DNA of 64,000 nucleotides from Sphingobium sp. Lineage in GTDB: Bacteria; Pseudomonadota; Alphaproteobacteria; Sphingomonadales; Sphingomonadaceae. Below, in pieces: positions 17,865 to 27,256 of this stretch (position 1 is the stretch's first letter; each line of letters starts with the position of its first letter). Made by a program: the position numbers and the translations under genes. The notes under the pieces were generated by a model. The model saw only the letters and a program-made list of their open reading frames with translations, did not search any database and was not told where the DNA came from. The stretch covers positions 124,001 to 188,000 of the forward strand of contig JAHFPV010000004.1 in the NCBI GenBank assembly GCA_023266575.1. The letters are read 5' to 3'.

Positions 17865-18557
17865 ATGACGGACATTCGCAAAAGACGCCCTCGCGACCCC
17901 GCGGCAACGCGAGAAGCGATATTGGAGGCGGCGCAGGCACTGCTGGCCAAACATGGCCCTGAAGGGATCAGCCTGGCGGAAGTGGCGACACTGGCCGGGG
18001 TCAACCGCGGCACCGCCTATCAGCATTTCGAAACGCGCGACAAGCTGATCGCCGCCACCGCCGACGGCGTATCCGACAGCATGTTTCGTGCGGTGTTCGG
18101 CGATCCTGAAACTATCGGCGAACGGCGCGTCGAGCAGGTCGATATTGCCGATACCACCGATCGCCTCGCCATTTTCGCGATGGACAACCCTGAACTCTGC
18201 CGCATCTGGCTGCTGCAATTGCTGGCCTCGCCCGATCCGATGGCCGATCCCTTCTGGCGCGAATATGAAGGGTCGCTGCAACGCTTCGCCGACACTGACC
18301 TGGCGCAGCCTGGGATCGATGTCGAAGTGCTGTCGGTAATGATGTTGGCTGGCTCTTTCCTATGGCCGGTATGGGCGCGCTCTCACGCGCGCGATGATGG
18401 CGAGCGCCGCCATCTGGCGCGTCGCATGGCACAGGAGGCGCTGCGCCTGTGCATGTACGGATCGCTGCGCGCCGAATCTTTCCCCGAAGTTGCCGAACGC
18501 CTCCGTCAGGGCGTGGCGGCTGCCGATTCATCACCTTCCCTTTCGGAAAAGGACTAA
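17865..18557 (+). CDS. TetR-family transcriptional regulator
   Basis: The 230-residue protein has a TetR N-terminal HTH (about residues 13-60): REAILEAAQALLAKHGPEG, LAEVATLAGVNRGTAYQHF and ETRDKLIAATADGV. The C-terminal ligand domain is unclassified. It stands 3 bp before an MDR reductase gene, at the head of a long rightward run of catabolic genes to about 26.4 kb, so it probably represses its own operon. The inducer is unknown. Confidence 0.92.
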   Translation: MTDIRKRRPRDPAATREAILEAAQALLAKHGPEGISLAEVATLAGVNRGTAYQHFETRDKLIAATADGVSDSMFRAVFGDPETIGERRVEQVDIADTTDRLAIFAMDNPELCRIWLLQLLASPDPMADPFWREYEGSLQRFADTDLAQPGIDVEVLSVMMLAGSFLWPVWARSHARDDGERRHLARRMAQEALRLCMYGSLRAESFPEVAERLRQGVAAADSSPSLSEKD

Positions 18558-18560
18558 CCC

Positions 18561-19544
18561 ATGTTTTCAGCCATCGTGATCGACAAGAGTGACGACAAGC
18601 AGAGCGTATCGCTCAGCCAAATTGACGAAGCGCAGCTGCCCGAAGGCGATGTGACCATCGACGTCGATTATTCGACCCTCAATTACAAGGATGGCCTGGC
18701 CATCACCGGCAAGTCGCCCGTCGTCCGCAAATTCCCGATGGTGCCTGGCATCGACCTGGTCGGCACCGTGCGCACATCCGATCATGCCGACTGGAAACCG
18801 GGTGACAAGGTGGTCCTGAACGGCTGGGGCGTGGGTGAAGGCCATTGGGGCGGTCTGGCCCAGGTCGCGCGGCTCAAGGGCGACTGGCTGGTGCCGCTGC
18901 CCGCCGCCTTCACTGGCGCGCAGGCGATGGCGATCGGCACGGCCGGCTATACAGCGGCTCTCTGTGTCGAGGCGCTGGTCAAGGCGGGCGTGACCCCCGA
19001 CCAGGGCGAAATCCTGGTCACCGGCGCAACCGGTGGCGTAGGCAGCGTCGCGGTCGCCCTGCTGAGCAAGGCGGGCTACACAGTCATCGGTTCGACCGGC
19101 AAGGCGTCGGAGGCTGACTATCTGACCCAGTTGGGCGCAGCGGGCGTCATCGACCGCGCAGAACTCTCCGAAAAGGGCAAGCCGCTCCAGAAGGAACGCT
19201 GGGCCGGTGTCGTCGACTCGGTCGGCAGCTTCACGCTCGCCAATGCCTGCGCCCAGACCCGCTATGGCGGCGCGGTCGCGGCCTGCGGTCTGGCCCAGGG
19301 CGCGGACTTCCCCGTCACCGTCATGCCCTTCATCCTGCGCGGCGTACGCCTGCTCGGCATCGACAGTGTGATGGCGCCCAAGCCACCGCGTCTGGCCGCC
19401 TGGGAACGACTGGCCCGCGATCTCGACCCCGCGCTGCTGGGCGTCATCGCCCATGAAATCCCCCTGTCGGAAGCGCCTGCCGCTGCCGCCGACCTGATCG
19501 ACGGCAAGGTGCGCGGGCGCATCATCGTCAATGTGAACCGCTAA
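18561..19544 (+). CDS. MDR-family NADPH:quinone/acrylyl-CoA reductase-like protein (YhdH/AcuI type)
   Basis: The 327-residue zinc-free MDR shows the YhdH/AcuI layout: [21 protein letters not shown] near the N terminus, [20 protein letters not shown] and the Rossmann motif [16 protein letters not shown]. Relatives reduce acryloyl-CoA or other alpha,beta-unsaturated carbonyls with NADPH. No catalytic-zinc cysteine pattern is present, as expected. AAGGA precedes the ATG. It lies between TetR and an acyl-CoA ligase, so its natural substrate may be an enoyl-CoA intermediate of that route (inference). Confidence 0.88.
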   Translation: MFSAIVIDKSDDKQSVSLSQIDEAQLPEGDVTIDVDYSTLNYKDGLAITGKSPVVRKFPMVPGIDLVGTVRTSDHADWKPGDKVVLNGWGVGEGHWGGLAQVARLKGDWLVPLPAAFTGAQAMAIGTAGYTAALCVEALVKAGVTPDQGEILVTGATGGVGSVAVALLSKAGYTVIGSTGKASEADYLTQLGAAGVIDRAELSEKGKPLQKERWAGVVDSVGSFTLANACAQTRYGGAVAACGLAQGADFPVTVMPFILRGVRLLGIDSVMAPKPPRLAAWERLARDLDPALLGVIAHEIPLSEAPAAAADLIDGKVRGRIIVNVNR

Positions 19545-19566
19545 GCGACAAAAGCGAGACCGCATC

Positions 19567-21249
19567 ATGACCGACCAGCCGCTTTCGATCGTCGCCGGTC
19601 CCCCGCTCAGTGAGGAACCGGGGCTGGGGACGCTGACATTGAGCGGCTGGTTGCGCGAAGTCACGGCCCGCTCCGGCCCAGCCGAAGCGCTGGTGATGCA
19701 TGAAGGGGACAGCGTCACCCGCTGGACCTATGACGATCTGTGGGCGCGGGCGAACCAGGTCGCCCGCGCGCTCATCGCCTGTGGCGTGGGGAAGGGGACC
19801 CGCGTCGGTGTGTTGATGACCAATCGCCCGGAATTTCTCTCGGCGGTGTTCGGGATCGCGCTGGCGGGCGGGGTTGCCGCGACGTTCAGCACCTTTTCGA
19901 CGCCCGCCGAATTGGACCACCTGCTCACCTCGTCGGCCTGCCACGTCCTGCTGATGGAGCGTAAAGTCCTCAAGAAGGATTTTACCGCGATCCTTATCGA
20001 TCTGGAACCGGCCATAGCGATGGCTGCCCCCGGCGCACTCACCGCACCGCATTTCCCCTTCCTGCGCCACATCGCCTGCGTTGGCGGCGGCGATGGCATG
20101 ATCGAGCCTTGGGACGATTTCCTCTCGCGCGGCGATGTGGTCGATCAGGCGCTGGTCGATGCGACCGCCGCGACTGTGACCCCCGCCGATCCTGGCGTCC
20201 TCTTCTTCTCGTCCGGCTCCACCGCCAAGCCCAAGGGCATCCTGTCGATGCATCGCGGCGTCACGCTGCAACTGTGGCGTTGGAAACGCTTTCTCGCCGC
20301 GAAGGAGGATGCGCGCGCCTGGTCGGCCAATGGCTTCTTCTGGTCGGGCAATTTCGCCATGGCCATTGGCGGCGCCCTGTCATCGGGCGGCATCCTGATC
20401 CTGCAAGCGACCTTCCAGCCGGAGGAGGCGCTGACCCTGATGGAGCGGGAGCGGGCGACCATGGCCTTCGCCTGGCCGCATCAATGGACGCAATTGGAGG
20501 CGGCGGCCAACTGGAACGATGTCGATCTGTCGTCCTTATACTATGTCAATCCCGCCAACCCGCTCGGTCGCCATCCGACGGTCAGCACTGATTGGCAGGA
20601 ACCGATGAGCGCCTATGGCAATACCGAAACCTTCACGATCAGCACCATCTTCGATTCCGGCACACCGGTAGAACGGATCGCCGACACCCACGGCATTCCG
20701 CTGCCCGGCAATATTTTCAAGATATTTGATCCGCTGACCGGCCAGGTCGTGCCGCTTGGTGAGCGCGGCGAGATAGCGGTTAAGGGACCGACCTTGATGC
20801 TGGGCTATATCGGCGTGCCGCTGGATGAGAGCGTCGATGCCGACGGCTTCTTCCACACTGGCGATGGCGGCTGGTTCGACGCTGAGGGGCGTCTCCACTG
20901 GGAAGGCCGCCTCAACGACATCATCAAGACCGGCGGCGCGAACGTCTCCCCGATCGAGATCGACACCGTCATCAAAAGCTGTCCCGGCGTGAAGGTGACC
21001 CAGACCGTGGGCGTGCCGCACGAAACGCTGGGCGAACTGGTGGTCACCTGCATCGTCCCCCATCTCGACGCGCCACTGGATGAGGAAGCGATCCGCAGCT
21101 TCGCCAAGGCGCAACTCGCCAGCTACAAAGTGCCGCGCCGCGTCCTCTTCTTCAGCGAGGATGATCTGTCGTTGACCGGCAGCGCCAAGATCAAGACGGC
21201 GGACCTGAAAGCGCTGGTCATAAAACAACTGGCCGACGAAGCCGCCTGA
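19567..21249 (+). CDS. AMP-forming acyl-CoA synthetase
   Basis: A 560-residue ANL-family ligase: FFSSGSTAKPKGILSMHRG (phosphate loop), YGNTETFT, HTGDGGWFD, GRLNDIIKTGGANVSPIEID (hinge) and a C-terminal catalytic lysine in LTGSAKIKTADL. It forms an acyl-CoA from a carboxylate, ATP and CoA. It starts 22 bp after the MDR gene and its stop overlaps the next gene by one base (TGATG), so it is inside the TetR-headed operon. It is clearly different from the ligase at 4890, which has the TSGTTREL loop. Confidence 0.92.
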   Translation: MTDQPLSIVAGPPLSEEPGLGTLTLSGWLREVTARSGPAEALVMHEGDSVTRWTYDDLWARANQVARALIACGVGKGTRVGVLMTNRPEFLSAVFGIALAGGVAATFSTFSTPAELDHLLTSSACHVLLMERKVLKKDFTAILIDLEPAIAMAAPGALTAPHFPFLRHIACVGGGDGMIEPWDDFLSRGDVVDQALVDATAATVTPADPGVLFFSSGSTAKPKGILSMHRGVTLQLWRWKRFLAAKEDARAWSANGFFWSGNFAMAIGGALSSGGILILQATFQPEEALTLMERERATMAFAWPHQWTQLEAAANWNDVDLSSLYYVNPANPLGRHPTVSTDWQEPMSAYGNTETFTISTIFDSGTPVERIADTHGIPLPGNIFKIFDPLTGQVVPLGERGEIAVKGPTLMLGYIGVPLDESVDADGFFHTGDGGWFDAEGRLHWEGRLNDIIKTGGANVSPIEIDTVIKSCPGVKVTQTVGVPHETLGELVVTCIVPHLDAPLDEEAIRSFAKAQLASYKVPRRVLFFSEDDLSLTGSAKIKTADLKALVIKQLADEAA

Positions 21250-21662
21250 TGGGCGATCAGGCGGATCAGGCGCTGGCGATCGCCAATCTGAAGGCCCGTT
21301 ATTGCGCCGCGGCCGACCTGTCGGCCAGCAACCCGGATCAGGCGCGCCGCTTGCTTGCCGATATATTCGCGGACAATTTCGTCGGTGACTACGGTGCTGG
21401 CCTGCTCCATGGCGGACAGGCGATCACCGATTTCCTCTGCACCGCGATCAGCGCGAACAGTCTGTGGATGATCCATATGCTCCATTCGCCCCGCATCGCA
21501 ATCGACGGCGACCGCGCGACCGGCGACTGGACCGTGCTGGGCCATATGAAGCGGCGCGCGACCGGCGCGATCGACAGCGTCGTGGGCCGCTATAGCGACA
21601 TTTTCCGCCTGACCCCAACGGGCTGGCGGATCGAGCGGGTGACCTTCACCCGTCTGCAATAA
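21249..21662 (+). CDS. NTF2-like/SnoaL-type small protein
   Basis: The 137-residue protein has the cone-shaped NTF2 pattern: an N-terminal helix LKARYCAAADLSASNPDQA, LLHGGQAITDFL, and the closing strand GWRIERVTFTRL. Family members are isomerases, cyclases or dehydratases such as ketosteroid isomerase and SnoaL. It is translationally coupled to the acyl-CoA synthetase through TGATG and precedes an SDR. The function cannot be assigned more closely. Confidence 0.8.
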   Translation: MGDQADQALAIANLKARYCAAADLSASNPDQARRLLADIFADNFVGDYGAGLLHGGQAITDFLCTAISANSLWMIHMLHSPRIAIDGDRATGDWTVLGHMKRRATGAIDSVVGRYSDIFRLTPTGWRIERVTFTRLQ

Positions 21663-21684
21663 TCAAAAAAAGGACAAGAGGATC

Positions 21685-22446
21685 ATGGCCGATCGTTTCA
21701 GCGGCAAGACCGTGCTGATCACCGGCTCCGCAGGCGGGCTGGGCCGCGCCCATGCGCTGGCGTTCGCGGGGGAGGGCGCACATCTCATCCTTGCCGACAT
21801 CAACGAAGCAGGACTGGCGGAGAGCAAGGCGCTGGTCGAGGCGCTGGGCAGCACCGCGTCGGTCCACCGTGTCGACATGGGGCAGGAAGCTGACATCACG
21901 GCCTTTGCCACCACCGTGCTGGCCGCGCATGACCGGCTCGACGTGCTCATCAACAATGCAGGCCTTCATGCGGGCGAGATTGCGCGCGGCTTCTTCGGCC
22001 TTGGCATGGCGAAATGGCAGCATTTTTTCGCGGTCAACACGTTCGGCCCAATGCTGCTGGCCGAAGCGCTGCGCCCCGCGCTGGCCCGCGCCAAGGGCGT
22101 CATCATCAACAAATGCTCGATGGCCAGCTATAATCCCGCGACCGCCTATGGCATCACCAAAGCGTCGCTCAATGTTTTCACCCACGCCATGGCGCAGCAA
22201 TTCGGTGCGGATGAGATACGCTGCGTCGGCATCGCGCCGGGCCTGATGGAAACCGAAGCTGCCTTGCAAGGGGTCGCCCCTGCCAATTGGGAGCGGCTGA
22301 AAGCCATGCAGTCGGTCAAGCGGCAGGGGACGGCACAGGACATCTCCAACCTCGCCCTGTTCCTCGCCTCCGACGAAGGCAGTTTCGTCAATAATCAGGT
22401 CATCCTGTGCGACGGCGGCAACCAGATGCGCGGCTTTCGTTTCTGA
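21685..22446 (+). CDS. Short-chain dehydrogenase/reductase
   Basis: A 253-residue SDR with TGSAGGLGRAHALAF, NNAGLHAG, a serine in NKCSMASYNPA, YxxxK in YGITKASL, and IAPGLMET. AAGGACAAGAGG precedes the ATG. It sits inside the TetR operon 22 bp behind the NTF2-like gene. Oxidation of a hydroxyl on the CoA-bound or free substrate is likely, but its specificity is unknown. Confidence 0.9.
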   Translation: MADRFSGKTVLITGSAGGLGRAHALAFAGEGAHLILADINEAGLAESKALVEALGSTASVHRVDMGQEADITAFATTVLAAHDRLDVLINNAGLHAGEIARGFFGLGMAKWQHFFAVNTFGPMLLAEALRPALARAKGVIINKCSMASYNPATAYGITKASLNVFTHAMAQQFGADEIRCVGIAPGLMETEAALQGVAPANWERLKAMQSVKRQGTAQDISNLALFLASDEGSFVNNQVILCDGGNQMRGFRF

Positions 22447-22565
22447 TCGCATTGCCCCGGCGATCAATCGGCCGTGTGCCTCCAAGCCTCTGGCGCGCCG
22501 TCCCGGTCCATGCTGGATTGGCGCCAAACAAGCGCCATAGCGCGCGTCGTCAGAGGGCAGAGGCC

Positions 22566-23348
22566 ATGAACCAGCATACCACTATCCACCTGCACAACGT
22601 CCCCGCCGGGCGAGAGGCTGACTATGCCGCCTGGTTCGACGGCCCGCATCGCGACGACCTTGCCCGTTTGCGCGGTTTCCGCTCGGCTGACCGCTACGAG
22701 GTCACGCCGCAGCAGATCATGCCCGACATTCCCCAGCCCTGGCGCTATATGAGCGTCTATGAACATGACACGGCGACCCCGGAAATAGACCTGCCTGCGC
22801 TTGCCCCCTTGCTGGCGCAGGCGCGCGACGCAGGCCTGATCGACGACAGCGACGAAAGCGAGCGCATTCACAGCTACGCCATGTATGCCGACTGGGCGTT
22901 CAGTCCCAATCATCGCCCCGACCAGCCCTTCTCCGGGGTCAGCATCATTCTGGCCAATTTCGTCGCCGGGCGGGAAGCGGAATATCATCACTGGTATGAC
23001 ACGGTCCATTCCCCCGAAGTCACCCGCGTGCCCGGCAAGGTCGGCATGAAGCGCGGTCGCCTGTCGCCGGTGCAGCTGGAACCCAAACGCTATTGCCCCG
23101 GCAGCGACCTGATATTGTGCGCGCAGCAAACCGACGACCTGCTCTTCACCGTCAAGGATTTCAGCGCCCGCGCCCGCGGCGTCAGCCCCAGCGGCGTCGC
23201 CTTCGCGCCGCGCTCCGCCTCCGGTTCGGTCGCGCGCACCGTCCATTATTTCGCCAAGGTCAGCGGCACGCATTTCTGGCCCGGCGGCATCGCCTATGAT
23301 GGCGACCTGTCCGTCTATCCCGCCGACTTTGCGCGCCCTGCGGGCTAG
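22566..23348 (+). CDS. EthD/dimeric alpha-beta-barrel-like protein with internal duplication
   Basis: The 260-residue protein contains two related halves: VPAGREADYAAWFDGPHRDD (about residues 10-29) and VAGREAEYHHWYDTVHSPEV (about 138-157), each followed by an arginine-rich loop. Each half looks like an EthD-type ferredoxin-like barrel, so one chain would mimic a dimer. Such proteins assist oxidative degradation in some ether and polyketide systems, but the role here is unknown. The start at 22566 is chosen because the upstream in-frame residues are low in complexity and arginine-rich. It follows an SDR after a 119-bp gap. Confidence 0.65.
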   Translation: MNQHTTIHLHNVPAGREADYAAWFDGPHRDDLARLRGFRSADRYEVTPQQIMPDIPQPWRYMSVYEHDTATPEIDLPALAPLLAQARDAGLIDDSDESERIHSYAMYADWAFSPNHRPDQPFSGVSIILANFVAGREAEYHHWYDTVHSPEVTRVPGKVGMKRGRLSPVQLEPKRYCPGSDLILCAQQTDDLLFTVKDFSARARGVSPSGVAFAPRSASGSVARTVHYFAKVSGTHFWPGGIAYDGDLSVYPADFARPAG

Positions 23349-23447
23349 CGCCAAGCAGCTATCGCGCGCGCGATGGCCAGCCCCCTTGCCGCGCGCGCGC
23401 CGGTGCGGGAAGGAATGAAGCGACAATCAGGACAAGCGGAGCAGGAT

Positions 23448-24185
23448 ATGGCCAAGACGATCGTGATCACAGGCGCCGGCGATGGCCTTGGCCGCGCGCT
23501 CGCCCGCCGATTTGCGCGCGATGGCGAAACCGTCATCCTGCTTGGCCGCACCTTGTCGAAGGTCGAAGCGGTCGCGGCGGAACTGGGCGCGCCGCATCTC
23601 GCCCTGCAATGCGATGTCGGTGATCCTAACTCGGTGCGCACCGCATTCGCGGCAATCGCCGCGCAGCATGGGCGCATCGACGTCCTCATCAACAACGCCG
23701 CCGTCTATGAACCCTTCACCCTTGCCGAAGTGTGCGACGACCAGATTGTCACGTCGCTGATGACCAACGTCGCCGGGCCGATCCATTGCGCCCGCGAGGC
23801 GCTGCCGCTGCTGCGCGGCGGCGGGCATATCATCAATGTCAGCAGCGAATCCGTCGCGCTCAAAATGCCGATGCTGTGGATGTATGCCGGCGGCAAGGCG
23901 GCGCTGGAGTTGGTATCGGACATGTGGTCGCGCGAACTGGAGGCCGACGGCATCCGCGTCACCACCGTCCAGGCAGGCATGATGATGGATGAAACCAAGA
24001 CCGGCAGCAGCTGGCCGATCGACGTGTCGATGCGCTTTGGCCAGGAAAATGCCAAGGTCGGCATCAACCTGCGCGAACGTGGCATCAGCCATTATAACAG
24101 CGTGACGGACGCTTTTCGCGCCATCCTCGACATGCCCGCCGACCTGCACATGGGCATCGTCGCCCTCAACGCGCGCAAGCGCTGA
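23448..24185 (+). CDS. Short-chain dehydrogenase/reductase
   Basis: A 245-residue SDR: VITGAGDGLGRALARRF, NNAAVYEPF, NVSSESVALK and YAGGKAAL, where the YxxxK tyrosine and lysine are in place. The start ATG at 23448 puts the cofactor motif at residue 6, as usual; an upstream in-frame start would add 25 atypical residues. It belongs to the same rightward run as the surrounding genes. The substrate is unknown. Confidence 0.88.
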   Translation: MAKTIVITGAGDGLGRALARRFARDGETVILLGRTLSKVEAVAAELGAPHLALQCDVGDPNSVRTAFAAIAAQHGRIDVLINNAAVYEPFTLAEVCDDQIVTSLMTNVAGPIHCAREALPLLRGGGHIINVSSESVALKMPMLWMYAGGKAALELVSDMWSRELEADGIRVTTVQAGMMMDETKTGSSWPIDVSMRFGQENAKVGINLRERGISHYNSVTDAFRAILDMPADLHMGIVALNARKR

Positions 24186-24222
24186 CCCCCCTTATCCCCA
24201 AGCCTTTCGACAGGAACACGCC

Positions 24223-25689
24223 ATGGCCATTCTTCCCGACGCCAAACTTTTCATCGACGGCGCGTTGCGCGACGCACAGGGCGGCGCGACCTTCGACGTC
24301 ATCAGCCCCTGGACCGGTGAGCCGGTCGGCAAGGCCGCCGATGCGTCGGCCGCCGATGTCGAAGAGGCGATAGCCGCTGCCCGCCGCGCCTTCGACACGA
24401 CCGACTGGTCCACCAATGTCGAAAAGCGCGTCGAACTGGTGACGAAGCTCCGCGCCCTGTTCGAGGAAAATCGCGAACGGCTCTCGGACCTGGCCCGGAA
24501 TGAAGCTGGCGCGGCGATCGGCGCGGTCGGGCGCGCTCATGTCGATATGGCGCTCGATGGCTGGGACGATTATCTGCGCCTCTTCCCGCAATTGAAGTGG
24601 GACAAGGATTATGGCGGCCGCACCGGCTATGGCTTCGAAACCCAGCGAAAGGCGGTCTATGAACCCGTCGGCGTCGTTGGCGCGATCACGCCATGGAACG
24701 TGCCGCTCTATGTGAATGTGGGCAAGGTCGTTGCAGCCTTGCTGGCGGGCTGCACCGTAATTCTCAAGCCCGCGCCCAACACGCCTGGCATGGGCGCGAT
24801 CTTCGGCGAACTGGCGCGCGAAGCAGGCTTCCCCGCCGGCGTCCTCAACGTCATCTTCGGCAGCGATCCGGCACTGGCCGGCGAAATGCTGGTCACTGAT
24901 CCCCGCGTCGATCTCATCTCCTTCACCGGCTCCACCGGCGTTGGCAAGCGGATCATGGAACAGGGGGCCGCGACCCTCAAGCGCGTATTTCTGGAGCTTG
25001 GCGGCAAGTCGGCCAAGATCGTGCTGGAGGACAGCGCCAATTTCGCCATGGATGTTGCCCAGTCGATGCTGGTGTTCCACGCGGGGCAGGGCTGCGCCGT
25101 CCATTCGCGCCTGCTGGTGCCGCGCAGCCGCTATGAGGAAGCCAAGGCGGTCCTCAAGCACGCCTATGCCAGCTTCGGCGACAATTGGGGCGACTATGAC
25201 AATCCCGCGCACATCATGGGTCCGGTCGTGTCGAAGCGGCAGATGGAGCGGGTGCTGTCCTATGTCGACATCGGTGTCGCCGAAGGTGCAACCTTGCTGG
25301 CAGGCGGCAAGGCGCGGCCCGACAAGGGGACAGGCTATTTCATCGAACCGACCTGCTTTGCGGATGTGACCAATGATATGCGCATCGCCCAGGAAGAGAT
25401 TTTCGGCCCCGTCCTGGTGGTCATCCCGTTCGAGGATGATGACGACGCCGTCCGTATCGCCAATGAAAGCGCCTATGGCCTGTGCGGCGGCGTCTTTTCC
25501 GCCGATTTGGACCGCGCCATGGCGGTGGCCAAGCGGATACGCACCGGATCGGTCAGCGTTAACGGCGGCATGTGCATCGCGGGAGACTTGCCTTTTGGCG
25601 GATACAAGGCCAGTGGCATCGGTCGCGAATGGGGTCTGGAGGGAATCGAGGAATTTCTCGAAACCAAGCTGATCGCATGGCGCGCCTGA
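24223..25689 (+). CDS. NAD(P)-dependent aldehyde dehydrogenase
   Basis: The 488-residue ALDH has ITPWNVPLY, SFTGSTGVGKRI, the general-base glutamate in ELGGKSAKI, the catalytic cysteine in AGQGCAVHSR and EEIFGPVL. An AGGA ribosome site lies 8 nt before the ATG. It is 37 bp behind an SDR, so an alcohol-to-aldehyde-to-acid sequence is possible (inference). It differs clearly from the ALDH at 798 and is not a recent duplicate. Confidence 0.94.
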   Translation: MAILPDAKLFIDGALRDAQGGATFDVISPWTGEPVGKAADASAADVEEAIAAARRAFDTTDWSTNVEKRVELVTKLRALFEENRERLSDLARNEAGAAIGAVGRAHVDMALDGWDDYLRLFPQLKWDKDYGGRTGYGFETQRKAVYEPVGVVGAITPWNVPLYVNVGKVVAALLAGCTVILKPAPNTPGMGAIFGELAREAGFPAGVLNVIFGSDPALAGEMLVTDPRVDLISFTGSTGVGKRIMEQGAATLKRVFLELGGKSAKIVLEDSANFAMDVAQSMLVFHAGQGCAVHSRLLVPRSRYEEAKAVLKHAYASFGDNWGDYDNPAHIMGPVVSKRQMERVLSYVDIGVAEGATLLAGGKARPDKGTGYFIEPTCFADVTNDMRIAQEEIFGPVLVVIPFEDDDDAVRIANESAYGLCGGVFSADLDRAMAVAKRIRTGSVSVNGGMCIAGDLPFGGYKASGIGREWGLEGIEEFLETKLIAWRA

Positions 25690-25711
25690 CAGACAAGTAA
25701 AGGACGGCAAT

Positions 25712-26449
25712 GTGAGCGCAAAGGCGGAAGCGGCGGTGGAGCAGGGGGCAACCAGACCGTCCCGCACGCGCGCGCCCGCTGCGACCAAGGCGCTCAGCCA
25801 TAATCTGAATGGCCAGCGGCTGGGACGCAAGGGGCGCGACACGCGCGACCGTATCCTGGCCGCGACCAACGAACTGCTGGCCGGTCCCCCCGACGTCGAG
25901 ATTTCACTGAGCGCGGTCGCGCGCCAGACCTCGCTCGGCATGACGTCGCTCTATAATTATTTCAACGATCTGACCGAATTGCTGCTCGCGGTGCTGGAAC
26001 CGGTGATGGCGACGGCTGAGGATGAATATGTCGGCCTGCTGCGCACCCGCTGGGACGACGCAGATCTGGGTGAGCGGACATTGGCGTTCGTCACCGCCTA
26101 TCATGGCTTCTGGGTCAAACATTCGCGCCTGCTCCATTTGCGTAACCGCATGGCCGACGCGCAGAATGAGCGGATGATGATGCATCGTGTCCGCGCGGCC
26201 CAGCCGGTCATGCGGCTGATGGTCGAACAGATGGACGGCGAACTGGCGCAGCCGCAATCGCCGGTATTCAGCATGGCGACCGCGCTGATGACGGGGCTGG
26301 AACGTATCGTCACGGTGACGACCGACGTTGCCCTGCAAAACACGTTGCACGCGCCCAACCCGCTCGGCCGCACCCATTTGCTGCGCGCCGAAGCGCGGCT
26401 GCTGGAACTGGGTATTCGCGACTACCGGACGCTCGCCGCGTCGTCCTAA
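25712..26449 (+). CDS. TetR-family transcriptional regulator
   Basis: The 245-residue protein begins at GTG with AAGGA nearby. After about 35 low-complexity residues comes a TetR HTH: DRILAATNELLAGPPDVEISLSAVARQTSLGMTSLYNYFNDLTELL (quoted by key parts: SAVARQTSLG and SLYNYF). The rest is an unclassified ligand domain. It is last in the rightward operon and its 3' end overlaps the convergent enoyl-CoA hydratase gene by 4 bp. Confidence 0.9.
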   Translation: MSAKAEAAVEQGATRPSRTRAPAATKALSHNLNGQRLGRKGRDTRDRILAATNELLAGPPDVEISLSAVARQTSLGMTSLYNYFNDLTELLLAVLEPVMATAEDEYVGLLRTRWDDADLGERTLAFVTAYHGFWVKHSRLLHLRNRMADAQNERMMMHRVRAAQPVMRLMVEQMDGELAQPQSPVFSMATALMTGLERIVTVTTDVALQNTLHAPNPLGRTHLLRAEARLLELGIRDYRTLAASS

Positions 26450-27246
26450 TCCTTCCTGCCGCCAACACCCTTCAGATAGCGCTCCATCCCTTCCAGATAG
26501 GCCGGGTTCAGCATCAGCGCGCTATTGGCCATCCGCTCGACATGGCGGCCCATGGACGGTCCGACTTCCGCCGCCAGCTCGATCGCGATCTTGGCCGCGC
26601 CCATCTGTTCGGCATTCTGCTTGGTCAGGTGACGACAGAAATTCAGTGCTGCCTCGTCAAACCCCTCGTCGGGCAGCACGTCATGCACCAGCCCCATGAT
26701 GAGCGCACGGTCGGCGTCAGCGCGCTGGTTGCCCATGATCAGCCAGCGCGCCCAATGCGGCCCGCAGATGCGCGTCAGGCGACTGACGCCATTGGACGCG
26801 GGCAGCACGCCGAACAGGCCTTCGGGGAAGGAGAACGCCGCGCTCTTCGCCGCCAGCCGGAAATCGCATGACAGCGCCATTTCCAGCCCGCCGCCCACAC
26901 AGGTCGCATGAATGGCGCTGACGATCGGCTTTTCGATATGCTCCATCTCGTCATAGATGCGCTGCATCCCGTTGAGGTTGAGCCGGTGGTTCTCGCGAAT
27001 GCCCGATGGCGTGCGCGGATAGGCGGGCGCGTCCCCGCTTTTGAGGTCTGCGCCCGAACAGAAATAGCGCCCGGTCGCCCGGATCAGCATGACCCGCAGT
27101 TCCGGCGTATCGCGGAACCGCAACAGCGCCTGCTCGAACAGCGCCATCGTCTGCGCCGACAGCGCATTCAGCTTGTCGGGCCGGTTCAGCGTCACGATCA
27201 GGATGCCGTCCTGATCCTCGCTCAACAGATGCGGGGCGTCGCTCAT
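26446..27246 (-). CDS. Enoyl-CoA hydratase/isomerase family protein
   Basis: The 266-residue crotonase-fold protein has the oxyanion pieces FCSGADLKSGD and THATCVGGGLEMALSCDFRLA. In typical hydratases two glutamates follow; here the first site lies in the SFPEGLFGVLPASNG region (a glutamate in PEGLFG). It would hydrate or isomerise an enoyl-CoA produced by the upstream double acyl-CoA dehydrogenase, 10 bp away on the same strand. GAGGA precedes the ATG. Confidence 0.9.
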   Translation of the reverse strand: MSDAPHLLSEDQDGILIVTLNRPDKLNALSAQTMALFEQALLRFRDTPELRVMLIRATGRYFCSGADLKSGDAPAYPRTPSGIRENHRLNLNGMQRIYDEMEHIEKPIVSAIHATCVGGGLEMALSCDFRLAAKSAAFSFPEGLFGVLPASNGVSRLTRICGPHWARWLIMGNQRADADRALIMGLVHDVLPDEGFDEAALNFCRHLTKQNAEQMGAAKIAIELAAEVGPSMGRHVERMANSALMLNPAYLEGMERYLKGVGGRKD

Positions 27247-27256
27247 ATCATCATCC

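Noticed and set aside
24166-25941. A 591-codon minus-strand open frame over the aldehyde dehydrogenase and part of TetR
   Set aside because: Antisense to an aldehyde dehydrogenase with clear catalytic motifs; no ribosome site and no recognisable domain.
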